This document shows, one piece after another, positions 1-6,012 of a DNA stretch of 6,398 nucleotides. The number at the start of each line of letters is the position of its first letter. The first letter of the stretch is position 1. The DNA lies in contig CAMYYQ010000071.1 of NCBI GenBank assembly GCA_947303535.1, positions 1 through 6,398 of the forward strand, written 5' to 3'. Under the pieces are notes generated by a model. The model did no database searches, was not told the DNA's origin, and saw nothing but the letters and a program-made list of their open reading frames with translations. A program made the position numbers and the translations under genes. The stretch is from an uncultured Ruminococcus sp. GTDB lineage: Bacteria > Bacillota_A > Clostridia > Oscillospirales > Ruminococcaceae.

Positions 1-1
1 G

Positions 2-322
2 GGACTTTTTCTCGGTGGTGCGGTCTACGGAGTTACTGTGGTCATAGACGGCGTAATTTCGGCTGTTTCCGCAGTTCTTGCTTCTATGTACTCGGAGGAC
101 TGCAAGGACTATATGCTTGCGAGCCATGTTTCAGCCGAGCCTGCGGGAATTGGACTTCTTGAAAAACTGGGACTTAAAGCAGTTATAAACGGCGGTCTGC
201 GGCTTGGTGAGGGCACTGGCGGAATACTCCTCCTGCCGCTTCTTGACGGTGCTGCGTCTATTTACTACAATTCCCATAAATTTGAAAATTTGGGTATAGA
301 AAGGTATGCTGAACTGAAATGA
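2..322 (+). CDS. cobT: Nicotinate-nucleotide--dimethylbenzimidazole phosphoribosyltransferase, C-terminal part (5' end outside window)
   Basis: CobT transfers the ribose phosphate of nicotinate mononucleotide to a lower-ligand base (classically 5,6-dimethylbenzimidazole), giving alpha-ribazole 5'-phosphate and nicotinate in the cytoplasm. The window opens inside the gene, and 106 codons plus TGA are present, roughly the last third of a family that is usually about 350 residues. Family landmarks are visible: the FLGGAVYG and VVIDGVIS stretch (fragment residues 3-20), ASHVSAEP (40-47), and LRLGEGTGGILLLPLLD (66-82). The Glu in LGEGTG (fragment residue 70) matches the glutamate known as the general base of Salmonella CobT (Glu317). 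The GTG at 38 is internal and is not a start. The gene ends in an ATGA overlap with cobU. Lower-ligand preference cannot be read from this fragment. Identification is firm. Confidence 0.95.
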   Translation, partial: GLFLGGAVYGVTVVIDGVISAVSAVLASMYSEDCKDYMLASHVSAEPAGIGLLEKLGLKAVINGGLRLGEGTGGILLLPLLDGAASIYYNSHKFENLGIERYAELK

Positions 323-840
323 TAACTCTTGTCACAGGCGGTTCAAAGTGTGGAAAATCGCGCTATGCCGAGAAAGTACTTAATCTTTTCGGCGGTGAAA
401 AATACTATATCGCAACCATGTCTCCCGTAGGGAGCGACGCTGAAGAAATAATACTGCGCCACCGAAAAATGCGTGAGGGAAAGGGCTATATCACTGTCGA
501 ATGTCAGCGTGATATCTGCAATGCTGATGTTTCTGAAAACAGCGTTGTTCTCATTGAATGTCTTGGAAATCTCTGTGCAAATGAGATGTTTGTGGGCAGC
601 GATATTTTCAAGCCTGCGGATAAGATAGTTTCCGATATAAGAGCACTTTCTGCGAAGGTTTCGGAGCTTATCATGGTGACAAATGAAGTGAGCTGCGACG
701 GTGTGGAGTACTCCGCAGAGACTCTTCTCTACATAAGTCAGCTTGCGGATATTAACCGAAAAATAGCCGAATTTGCTGATAATGTCATAGAATGTGTTTA
801 CGGTATACCCGTACCGCGGAAAGGAGCGGTTCTTTGTTAA
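319..840 (+). CDS. cobU: Adenosylcobinamide kinase / adenosylcobinamide-phosphate guanylyltransferase
   Basis: CobU phosphorylates adenosylcobinamide and then transfers GMP from GTP to make adenosylcobinamide-GDP, the activated half used by CobS. The 173-residue length is normal for the family. Visible motifs are the P-loop GGSKCGKS (residues 7-14), YIAT (30-33), RHRKMR (47-52) with His48 in the place of the guanylylated histidine of Salmonella CobU (His46), VLIECLGNLCANE (77-89) and VTNEV (120-124). The usual GIVP motif after NEVG is missing: the sequence reads CDGVEYSAET (126-135), a variant I associate with clostridial CobU. The C-terminal YGIPV (161-165) is kept. The ATG overlaps the cobT stop as ATGA. 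Only a weak, distant AGAAAGG (298-304) precedes it, so translation probably depends on reinitiation after cobT. Kinase-plus-guanylyltransferase activity is inferred from the family. Confidence 0.94.
   Translation: MITLVTGGSKCGKSRYAEKVLNLFGGEKYYIATMSPVGSDAEEIILRHRKMREGKGYITVECQRDICNADVSENSVVLIECLGNLCANEMFVGSDIFKPADKIVSDIRALSAKVSELIMVTNEVSCDGVEYSAETLLYISQLADINRKIAEFADNVIECVYGIPVPRKGAVLC
822..826 (+). promoter_or_regulatory. Ribosome binding site fixing the TTG start of cobS
   Basis: AGGAG, within a longer GGAAAGGAG at 818-826, lies inside the end of cobU and 7 bases before TTG at 834. The only ATG further upstream in this frame (792) lies deep in cobU, has no such site, and would add 14 residues unlike the CobS N-terminus. 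This supports the TTG start. Confidence 0.8.
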
Positions 841-1601
841 AGTCTTTTATTTCGGCATTCCAGATGTACTCGCGTATACCCATGCCGAAGATAGAATGGA
901 ATGAAAAAAACAGGCGTTATTCGCTTTGTTTTTTTCCTGTTATCGGTGCAGTTATAGGTGTACTTACAGTGCTGTGGCAGATGCTTTGCGAGGAAGTTTG
1001 TTTCGGCAGTTTTATGTTCGGAGCAGTGGTAATGCTGATAAATATTCTTGTTACAGGCGGTATTCACCTTGACGGCTTCTGCGATACCTGTGATGCGAGA
1101 GCTTCGTGGGGCGATAAGGAGAAAAAGCTTGCTATTCTCAAGGACTCTCATATCGGCGCATTTGCCGCTATCAAGCTTGGTGTTTATCTTATTGTATGCA
1201 CAGCCGCCTTGTCGGAGCTTTTTTTGTTCGAGGGAGCTTTGTTTATCAGCTTCGGATATGTTCTTTCAAGAGCAATCAGCGGACTTACTGCCATGACTTT
1301 TAAGGCTTCCAAAAAAGAGGGAACGCTGCAAAGCTTCACAGAGCCTGCCCATAAGAAAATAAGTGTTTGTGTCCTTTCAGCATTTGCAGTTATTTCCTGT
1401 GCTGCAATGATGTGTATCGACCTTACAACGGGTGCGGCAGTAACTGCGGCTGTACTTCTTACTGTTATATATTATCATCATATTTCGTATAAGGAATTCG
1501 GCGGTATAACGGGTGATCTTGCAGGCTGGTTCCTGCAAATGTGCGAGCTTGTCATTGCACTGACAGCGGCGGTGGTATTCAAGCTTACGGAGGTGGTCTG
1601 A
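834..1601 (+). CDS. cobS: Adenosylcobinamide-GDP ribazoletransferase (cobalamin synthase)
   Basis: CobS joins adenosylcobinamide-GDP to alpha-ribazole or its 5'-phosphate, releasing GMP and giving adenosylcobalamin or its phosphate. It is an integral membrane enzyme. With the TTG start the protein has 255 residues, close to the family norm of about 250, and begins LKSFISAFQMYSRIPMP like other CobS proteins. The acidic signature GGIHLDGFCDTCDARAS (75-91; Asp80, Asp84, Asp87) and KDSHIGAF (103-110) are the conserved, probably metal-binding, catalytic region. FGGITGDLAGWFLQMCE (222-238) is the conserved C-terminal block. Hydrophobic segments near 31-52, 58-76, 110-130, 132-153, 176-194, 200-215 and 232-249 fit a multi-pass membrane protein. 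The gene overlaps cobU by 7 bases. An in-frame ATG at 792 would give 269 residues but is less likely. Confidence 0.94.
   Translation: MLKSFISAFQMYSRIPMPKIEWNEKNRRYSLCFFPVIGAVIGVLTVLWQMLCEEVCFGSFMFGAVVMLINILVTGGIHLDGFCDTCDARASWGDKEKKLAILKDSHIGAFAAIKLGVYLIVCTAALSELFLFEGALFISFGYVLSRAISGLTAMTFKASKKEGTLQSFTEPAHKKISVCVLSAFAVISCAAMMCIDLTTGAAVTAAVLLTVIYYHHISYKEFGGITGDLAGWFLQMCELVIALTAAVVFKLTEVV
1589..1593 (+). promoter_or_regulatory. Ribosome binding site of the short CobU-like gene
   Basis: GGAGG at the 3' end of cobS stands 10 bases before ATG 1604. It supports that start over the in-frame ATG at 1541, which lies inside cobS and would add 21 residues that do not match the CobU fold. Confidence 0.65.
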
Positions 1602-1603
1602 CC

Positions 1604-1996
1604 ATGAGATTTATCACAGGTGGAGCTTATCAGGGACAGACTGAGACTGCCTGCAAGCTCTTTGGCATCAGGTCTGATGAGGTAATGCGCGGCTCGGACT
1701 GCGATATGGAAAAGGTGTTTTCGGCAGTATGTATAAGTGATTATCACAGGCTTGTTTCGAGGCTTATGGATATGGGAACTGACCCCGTTGAGTTTACGCA
1801 GCAGCTTTGCCGCGAGAACAGCCAATGCACTATCATTATGGACGAGATAGGCTGCGGTATAGTTCCAATGGAAAAATGTGAGCGTGTATACCGCGAAAAC
1901 GTGGGACGATGCGGCTGTATAATAGCTGCCGAAAGCGATATTGTTGTGCGTGTTATATGCGGTATTGCGGAGTTCCTGAAAGGAGGCAGCAAGTGA
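1604..1996 (+). CDS. Short CobU-like protein with degenerate P-loop
   Basis: A 130-residue relative of CobU, too short to be a standard CobU (about 175-180). The N-terminus RFITGGAYQGQTETA (2-16) aligns with the CobU P-loop, but the Walker A lysine is replaced by Gln12 (codon CAG at 1637-1639). The middle is shortened and has no counterpart of the RHRKMR block that carries the guanylylated histidine. The C-terminal half is recognisably CobU: MDEIGCGIVP (79-88), then YRENVGR (96-102) and RVICGI (116-121), matching NEVGMGIVP, FRDIAGR and LVVSGI of Salmonella CobU as I remember it. The gene starts 2 bases after cobS and its stop overlaps the cobC start as GTGA, so it is firmly inside the operon. 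There is no frameshift or internal stop. By family it would be labelled adenosylcobinamide kinase/guanylyltransferase, but catalysis is doubtful. A role as an accessory or partner subunit of CobU, or in binding corrinoid or nucleotide, is only inference. Confidence 0.8.
   Translation: MRFITGGAYQGQTETACKLFGIRSDEVMRGSDCDMEKVFSAVCISDYHRLVSRLMDMGTDPVEFTQQLCRENSQCTIIMDEIGCGIVPMEKCERVYRENVGRCGCIIAAESDIVVRVICGIAEFLKGGSK
1981..1986 (+). promoter_or_regulatory. Ribosome binding site fixing the GTG start of cobC
   Basis: AGGAGG, within GAAAGGAGG at 1978-1986, lies 6 bases before GTG 1993 and inside the end of the CobU-like gene. It selects the GTG over an in-frame ATG at 1909, which would add 28 residues before the family's usual N-terminal RHG motif. 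Confidence 0.85.
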
Positions 1997-2553
1997 GGAT
2001 AGATCTTATTCGTCACGGGAAAACAGCAGGAAATACCGAGCTGAGATACATTGGAAGAACTGACGAGCCCCTTGCATTTTCGGGAATTGCCGAGCTTATG
2101 AAAATAGACTATCCTCAATGCGGCAAGTTGTTTTGCAGTCCCATGAAACGCTGTGTACAGACTGCGGAGCTTATATTCCCGTCTGCTGAAATGACGATTT
2201 GTCATGAGCTGAGAGAGTGTGATTTCGGCGACTTCGAGGGAAAGAATTACATCGAGCTGTCTATGGACAGCCGTTATCAGCGCTGGATTGACAGCGGCGG
2301 TGAAGCTTCTTTCCCAAACGGTGAAACCCCTGCGGATTTCAAAAAGCGATGTATAAACGGATTTCTGAAGTGTATTGAAAATGCAGGCGAGGACGAGCAT
2401 TTTACATTTGTAGTTCACGGCGGTACTATCATGGCTATACTTGAGCATTTCGCAGTTCCGCATAAGGGCTATTACGACTGGCATATCGCCAACGGTCACG
2501 GATATATCACAGAATTTGACGGAAAAAATATTACAGTAACGGAGAAAATATGA
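1993..2553 (+). CDS. cobC: Alpha-ribazole phosphatase, histidine phosphatase superfamily
   Basis: CobC removes the 5'-phosphate from alpha-ribazole phosphate, or from adenosylcobalamin phosphate after CobS. From the GTG start the protein has 186 residues and begins RIDLIRHGKT (2-11), placing the phosphorylated His8 near the N-terminus as is normal for the phosphoglycerate-mutase-like branch. Other active-site elements are Arg7, Arg53 in CSPMKRCVQTAE (48-59), Glu75 in LRECDFGDFEG (73-83) and His142 in VVHGG (140-144). The start codon overlaps the preceding stop as GTGA, and the end overlaps cbiB as ATGA. The superfamily contains many phosphatases, so the specific substrate is assigned from operon context between cobS and cbiB; the fold assignment itself is certain. 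Confidence 0.92.
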   Translation: MRIDLIRHGKTAGNTELRYIGRTDEPLAFSGIAELMKIDYPQCGKLFCSPMKRCVQTAELIFPSAEMTICHELRECDFGDFEGKNYIELSMDSRYQRWIDSGGEASFPNGETPADFKKRCINGFLKCIENAGEDEHFTFVVHGGTIMAILEHFAVPHKGYYDWHIANGHGYITEFDGKNITVTEKI

Positions 2554-3521
2554 ATTACATTATTGCGGCATTGCCGCTTGTTATTGCAGCGGTGCTGGAC
2601 TGTATACTGGGCGACCCTTACAGCCTGCCGCACCCTATAAGGCTCATCGGTAAGTTCATATCACGCCTTGAAGCCTTTGTGCGCAGAAAAATGAGCAATG
2701 ATCTGCGAAAGGGCGGAGTTTTTCTTGCACTGACAGTGATATTTATATCGGTATCGGTGCCTCTTTTGATACTCATTGTTCTGTACTCAATATCCCTGTG
2801 GCTTGGAGCTTTTGCGGAGGGTATAATGTGCTATTATCTTGTGGCTGCGAAGTGTCTCAGAGATGAGAGCATGAAGGTGTATCGTGCAGCTGGAAAAAAT
2901 GACATTGAGGGAGCGCGAAATGCTGTCTCAATGATAGTGGGACGTGATACGGAAGTCCTCGACAAAGAGGGCATCATAAAGGCTGCTGTGGAGACTGTAG
3001 CTGAGAATACTTCCGACGGCGTTACAGCTCCGATAATGTATATGTCACTGGGAGGAGCTGTTCTCGGAGCCTTCTATAAATCCGTTAATACTATGGATTC
3101 AATGATAGGCTACACCAACGAAAAATATGCTGAAATAGGACGTTTTGCTGCGAAGCTCGACGACGTTCTCAACTATTTTCCATCGCGTCTTACGGCTCTT
3201 GCTATGGTGCTGACTGCACCTGTTATGGGACTCAGCGGCAGGGACGCTTATCTCATCTGGATACGCGACGGACGCAAGCACGCAAGTCCTAATTCAGCTC
3301 AGACAGAGGCAGCCTGTGCAGGTGCTCTCGGAGTTCAGCTTGCAGGTGATGCCTATTACTTCGGGGAGCTTCATAAGAAGCAGTTCATCGGCGACAGGAA
3401 ACGCCCGATAGAGAACGAAGATATACGCCGTGCAAACAGGCTTATGTATGCAAGCTCTGCTCTTGTATTTGCAGCTGCTCTTGCAGTCAGATGTGTAATT
3501 GTGGGAGGTATCTTATGCTGA
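2550..3521 (+). CDS. cbiB: Adenosylcobinamide-phosphate synthase, membrane protein
   Basis: CbiB condenses adenosylcobyric acid with (R)-1-amino-2-propanol O-2-phosphate to give adenosylcobinamide phosphate. At 323 residues it has the usual length. Conserved features are LDCILGDPYSLPHPIRLIGK (16-35), VGRDT (130-134), ETVAENTSDGVTAP (148-161), YKSVNTMDSMIGY (176-188), LDDVLNYFPSRL (203-214), and DGRKHASPNSAQTEAACAGAL (240-260). Hydrophobic stretches at about 3-20, 57-87, 164-176, 212-228 and 301-321 fit an integral membrane enzyme. GGAG at 2541-2544 sits 5 bases before the ATG, which overlaps the cobC stop as ATGA. It is called CobD in the aerobic-pathway nomenclature; cbiB is used here because the neighbours are cbi genes and the next gene is CobD in the Salmonella sense. 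Confidence 0.96.
   Translation: MNYIIAALPLVIAAVLDCILGDPYSLPHPIRLIGKFISRLEAFVRRKMSNDLRKGGVFLALTVIFISVSVPLLILIVLYSISLWLGAFAEGIMCYYLVAAKCLRDESMKVYRAAGKNDIEGARNAVSMIVGRDTEVLDKEGIIKAAVETVAENTSDGVTAPIMYMSLGGAVLGAFYKSVNTMDSMIGYTNEKYAEIGRFAAKLDDVLNYFPSRLTALAMVLTAPVMGLSGRDAYLIWIRDGRKHASPNSAQTEAACAGALGVQLAGDAYYFGELHKKQFIGDRKRPIENEDIRRANRLMYASSALVFAAALAVRCVIVGGILC
3503..3508 (+). promoter_or_regulatory. Ribosome binding site fixing the cobD start
   Basis: GGGAGG lies 6 bases before ATG 3515, inside the end of cbiB. It favours ATG 3515 over the in-frame ATG at 3491, which has no good site and would add 8 residues. Confidence 0.8.
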
Positions 3522-4549
3522 ACGGTAAACATGGCGGAAATGACCTTTCACTTGATATCCAGTATGACTTCTCAGCAAATCTTTCTCCGCTCGGAATGTC
3601 TGAAAGTGTACGTCGGGCGGCTGCTGAAGCTGCTGCATTTTCGGACGTATATCCTGATCCGTTATGCAGGGAGCTTCGTGAAAAACTGTCGGGAAAGCAT
3701 GGCATTTCGGCTGATGATATTGTCTGCGGAAACGGTGCAGACGATCTTATTTATCGTACTGTTTCTGCGTTCAAACCTGAGACTGCGCTTATAGTTTCGC
3801 CTGCGTTCAGCGAGTACAAAAAGGCACTTTCGGAAAACGGCTGCAATGTCGATGAATACATTCTTTCCGAGGAAAATGATTTTGAAGTGACGGGAGAGAT
3901 ACTATCCCATATTAGCGGTCATGATATGGTATTTCTGTGTACTCCGAACAATCCAACAGGCAGAATTATTGCGCCTGATATCCTTGAAAAAATATCTCAG
4001 GAATGTAAACAGACGGGAGCGTTTATGTTCTGCGATGAAAGCTTTATTGGCTTTACGGAAAGTGCTGAAAAGCTTTCAGCTATGAACTGCATGAACAAAA
4101 AAACTATAGTTCTCAGGTCTTTCACAAAGCTGTATGCAATGGCTGGACTGCGGCTTGGATACATTGTTTGCGGGGATAAAGGCATAGCTGAAAGAATAGC
4201 CTGTACGGGGCAGTACTGGAGCGTTTCCACACCTGCGCAGGCGGCAGGTATGGCTGCTTTAGGTGAAGAAGAATATGTTCGCGCAGCGACTGAGCTTGTG
4301 AAAAAAGAAAGGGGATATCTGCAAAAAGAGCTGCATATCCTCGGGATAAAAAACTATCCGTCAGATGCGAATTTTATACTGTTCAGAGCAGATGAAAAAC
4401 TCGGAGAGCGTATGCTTAAAGAGAAGATACTTCTGCGCTGCTGCGGCGACTACAGCGGACTTGACGGCAGCTTTTACCGTATTGCAGTAAAAAAACACGA
4501 AGAAAATGAAATATTGATTTCCGTACTCAGGAGGTGCATCAATGGCTAA
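3515..4549 (+). CDS. cobD: Threonine-phosphate decarboxylase (PLP enzyme)
   Basis: CobD decarboxylates L-threonine O-3-phosphate to (R)-1-amino-2-propanol O-2-phosphate, the linker that CbiB attaches. The 344-residue protein is a fold-type I aminotransferase relative similar to histidinol-phosphate aminotransferase. The N-terminal HGG (6-8) and DFSANLSPLG (18-27) are typical of CobD. PLP-site elements visible are CGNGADDLIYR (71-81), CTPNNPTGR (142-150, Asn146), CDES (173-176, Asp174), the Schiff-base Lys205 in SFTKLYAMAGLRLGY (202-216), and the carboxylate-binding Arg322 in FYRIAV (320-325). It overlaps cbiB by 7 bases and cbiP by 8. There is no C-terminal zinc-binding or kinase extension, and no threonine kinase gene (PduX type) in the window, so the source of threonine phosphate is not shown. 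HisC function is unlikely in this context. Confidence 0.92.
   Translation: MLNGKHGGNDLSLDIQYDFSANLSPLGMSESVRRAAAEAAAFSDVYPDPLCRELREKLSGKHGISADDIVCGNGADDLIYRTVSAFKPETALIVSPAFSEYKKALSENGCNVDEYILSEENDFEVTGEILSHISGHDMVFLCTPNNPTGRIIAPDILEKISQECKQTGAFMFCDESFIGFTESAEKLSAMNCMNKKTIVLRSFTKLYAMAGLRLGYIVCGDKGIAERIACTGQYWSVSTPAQAAGMAALGEEEYVRAATELVKKERGYLQKELHILGIKNYPSDANFILFRADEKLGERMLKEKILLRCCGDYSGLDGSFYRIAVKKHEENEILISVLRRCING
4529..4534 (+). promoter_or_regulatory. Ribosome binding site of cbiP
   Basis: A consensus AGGAGG lies 6 bases before ATG 4542, within the last codons of cobD. It confirms the 8-base overlap with cobD and the start of cbiP. Confidence 0.85.
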
Positions 4550-6011
4550 GGCAATAATGATACAGGGTACTATGTCCAACGCAGGAAAGAGCTTTTTTGC
4601 GGCTGCACTTTGCCGCATTTTCAAGCAGGACGGCTATTCCTGCGCACCTCTCAAATCACAGAATATGGCACTTAATTCCTACATAACCTCTGACGGCTGC
4701 GAAATAGGCAGGGCACAGGCTATGCAGGCAGAAGCCGCAGGAGTTGAGCCGTCGGTGCTGATGAATCCCGTACTGTTAAAGCCAACTACTGACTGCGGTT
4801 CACAGATAATCGTCAACGGAAAAGCTGTGTGCAATATGACTGCTGCCGAGTACTTCAAACGCAAGCGCGAGCTTGTACCGCAGATAATGGAGTCTTATAA
4901 TGCACTTTCGGCTGCGCATGATATCATCGTTATCGAGGGGGCAGGCAGTCCTGTTGAGCTTAATCTGAAATCCGATGATATCGTGAATATGGGCATGGCA
5001 GAGCTTGCAAAAGCTCCCGTGCTTCTGGTGGGAGATATAGACAGGGGCGGCATTTTTGCACAGCTGCTCGGTACTCTCAGTCTCCTTGAAAAGCATGAGC
5101 TTGATATGGTAAAGGGACTTGTAGTGAATAAGTTCAGAGGAGATATATCACTGTTTGACAGCGGCAGGGATATACTTGAGCAGCGTGGCGGCAAGCCTGT
5201 TCTCGGAGTTGTTCCTTATCTCCGCTGTGACATTGAGGACGAGGACAGTCTTTCACGCAAGCTTGACAGCAGAGGCTGTAAAGGCATCATTGACATAGCT
5301 GTGATAAGACTCCCTAAAATATCCAATTTTACTGACTTTGATGTGTTCGCTCAGTATGACGGCGTAAGCGTGAGGTACGTAACGAAATACGATGAGCTCG
5401 ATACTCCTGACATGATAATAATCCCAGGTACCAAGAGTACCATTACCGATATGAAATGGCTGCGTGAGAGCGGCATGGAAACAGCAATAGGACGATGTGT
5501 ATCAAAGGGCGTTCCTGTGTTCGGTATATGCGGCGGTTTTCAGATGCTTGGCGAAAGCATATCCGATCCTCTCGGAAGTGAGGGCGGCGGCAGCATACGC
5601 GGCATGGGATTGCTGAAATGCAGAACTGTATTCGGTTCGGAAAAGGTACAGACTCAGATAGAGGGGAATTTCTGCAATATCGACGGATTTTGGGAGTTTC
5701 TCAGCGGTGCGGAGTTCAGAGGATACGAGATACATATGGGAACTACAGAAAGCGACAGCCCTGAGCTTCTGGACTGCGGCGGCGCTTATGAGGGCAATGT
5801 CTGCGGCTGTTACATACACGGTATATTTGACAGCCAGTATGTTTCGGAAAGACTTGTCCGACACCTGTTTGAACGTAAGGATATCCCTTATCGCGGCGGT
5901 ACTGTTGACAGAGAAGAATACAAGCAGGCGCAGTTCGATATGCTTGCTGAGGGAGTGCGCGGAAGCATTGATATGGATATGCTTTATAGGATAATCGAGG
6001 AGGGGATATAA
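4542..6011 (+). CDS. cbiP: Cobyric acid synthase (glutamine-dependent amidase)
   Basis: CbiP uses glutamine and ATP to amidate the b, d, e and g carboxylates of adenosylcobyrinic acid a,c-diamide, giving adenosylcobyric acid. The 489-residue length is normal. The N-terminal dethiobiotin-synthetase-like ATPase domain (about 1-230) has the P-loop QGTMSNAGKS (8-17), LKSQNMALNSY (37-47), NPVLLKP (75-81), IEGAGSPVELNL (131-142), VGDIDRGG (163-170) and VNKFRGD (195-201). The C-terminal class I glutamine amidotransferase-like domain (about 250-489) has IPGTKST (294-300), the nucleophile Cys330 in VFGICGGFQMLG (326-337), GYEIHMG (394-400) and His426 in YIHGIFD (424-430). It is called CobQ in the aerobic nomenclature; cbiP is preferred from context. 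A single base separates it from cbiC. Confidence 0.97.
   Translation: MAKAIMIQGTMSNAGKSFFAAALCRIFKQDGYSCAPLKSQNMALNSYITSDGCEIGRAQAMQAEAAGVEPSVLMNPVLLKPTTDCGSQIIVNGKAVCNMTAAEYFKRKRELVPQIMESYNALSAAHDIIVIEGAGSPVELNLKSDDIVNMGMAELAKAPVLLVGDIDRGGIFAQLLGTLSLLEKHELDMVKGLVVNKFRGDISLFDSGRDILEQRGGKPVLGVVPYLRCDIEDEDSLSRKLDSRGCKGIIDIAVIRLPKISNFTDFDVFAQYDGVSVRYVTKYDELDTPDMIIIPGTKSTITDMKWLRESGMETAIGRCVSKGVPVFGICGGFQMLGESISDPLGSEGGGSIRGMGLLKCRTVFGSEKVQTQIEGNFCNIDGFWEFLSGAEFRGYEIHMGTTESDSPELLDCGGAYEGNVCGCYIHGIFDSQYVSERLVRHLFERKDIPYRGGTVDREEYKQAQFDMLAEGVRGSIDMDMLYRIIEEGI
5998..6005 (+). promoter_or_regulatory. Ribosome binding site of cbiC
   Basis: AGGAGGGG in the last codons of cbiP stands 7 bases before ATG 6013. 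It supports that start for a gene whose stop is not in the window. Confidence 0.8.
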
Positions 6012-6012
6012 A

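Noticed and set aside
1541..1603. Upstream ATG that would extend the CobU-like protein by 21 residues
   Set aside because: The extension lies inside cobS, does not resemble the CobU N-terminus, and ATG 1604 has GGAGG upstream and directly precedes the RFITGG strand and P-loop region.
1918..1923. TATAAT as a possible promoter for cobC
   Set aside because: There is no -35-like hexamer at a suitable distance, and the bases encode conserved residues of the CobU-like protein.
1604..1996. CobU-like gene as a pseudogene fragment of a duplicated cobU
   Set aside because: The frame is intact, it has its own ribosome binding site, it shares a GTGA junction with cobC, and its C-terminal motifs differ from and are better conserved than those of the neighbouring cobU, so it is not a recent broken copy.
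1744..2499. Long open frame of 251 codons on the minus strand opposite the CobU-like gene and cobC
   Set aside because: It lies antisense to two genes with clear family motifs, has no recognisable domain, and has the composition expected of an antisense shadow.
2803..2827. TTGGAG and TATAAT as a possible internal promoter within cbiB
   Set aside because: The spacer is only 13 bases, against about 17 expected, and it lies in the middle of a coding region with no gene start nearby.
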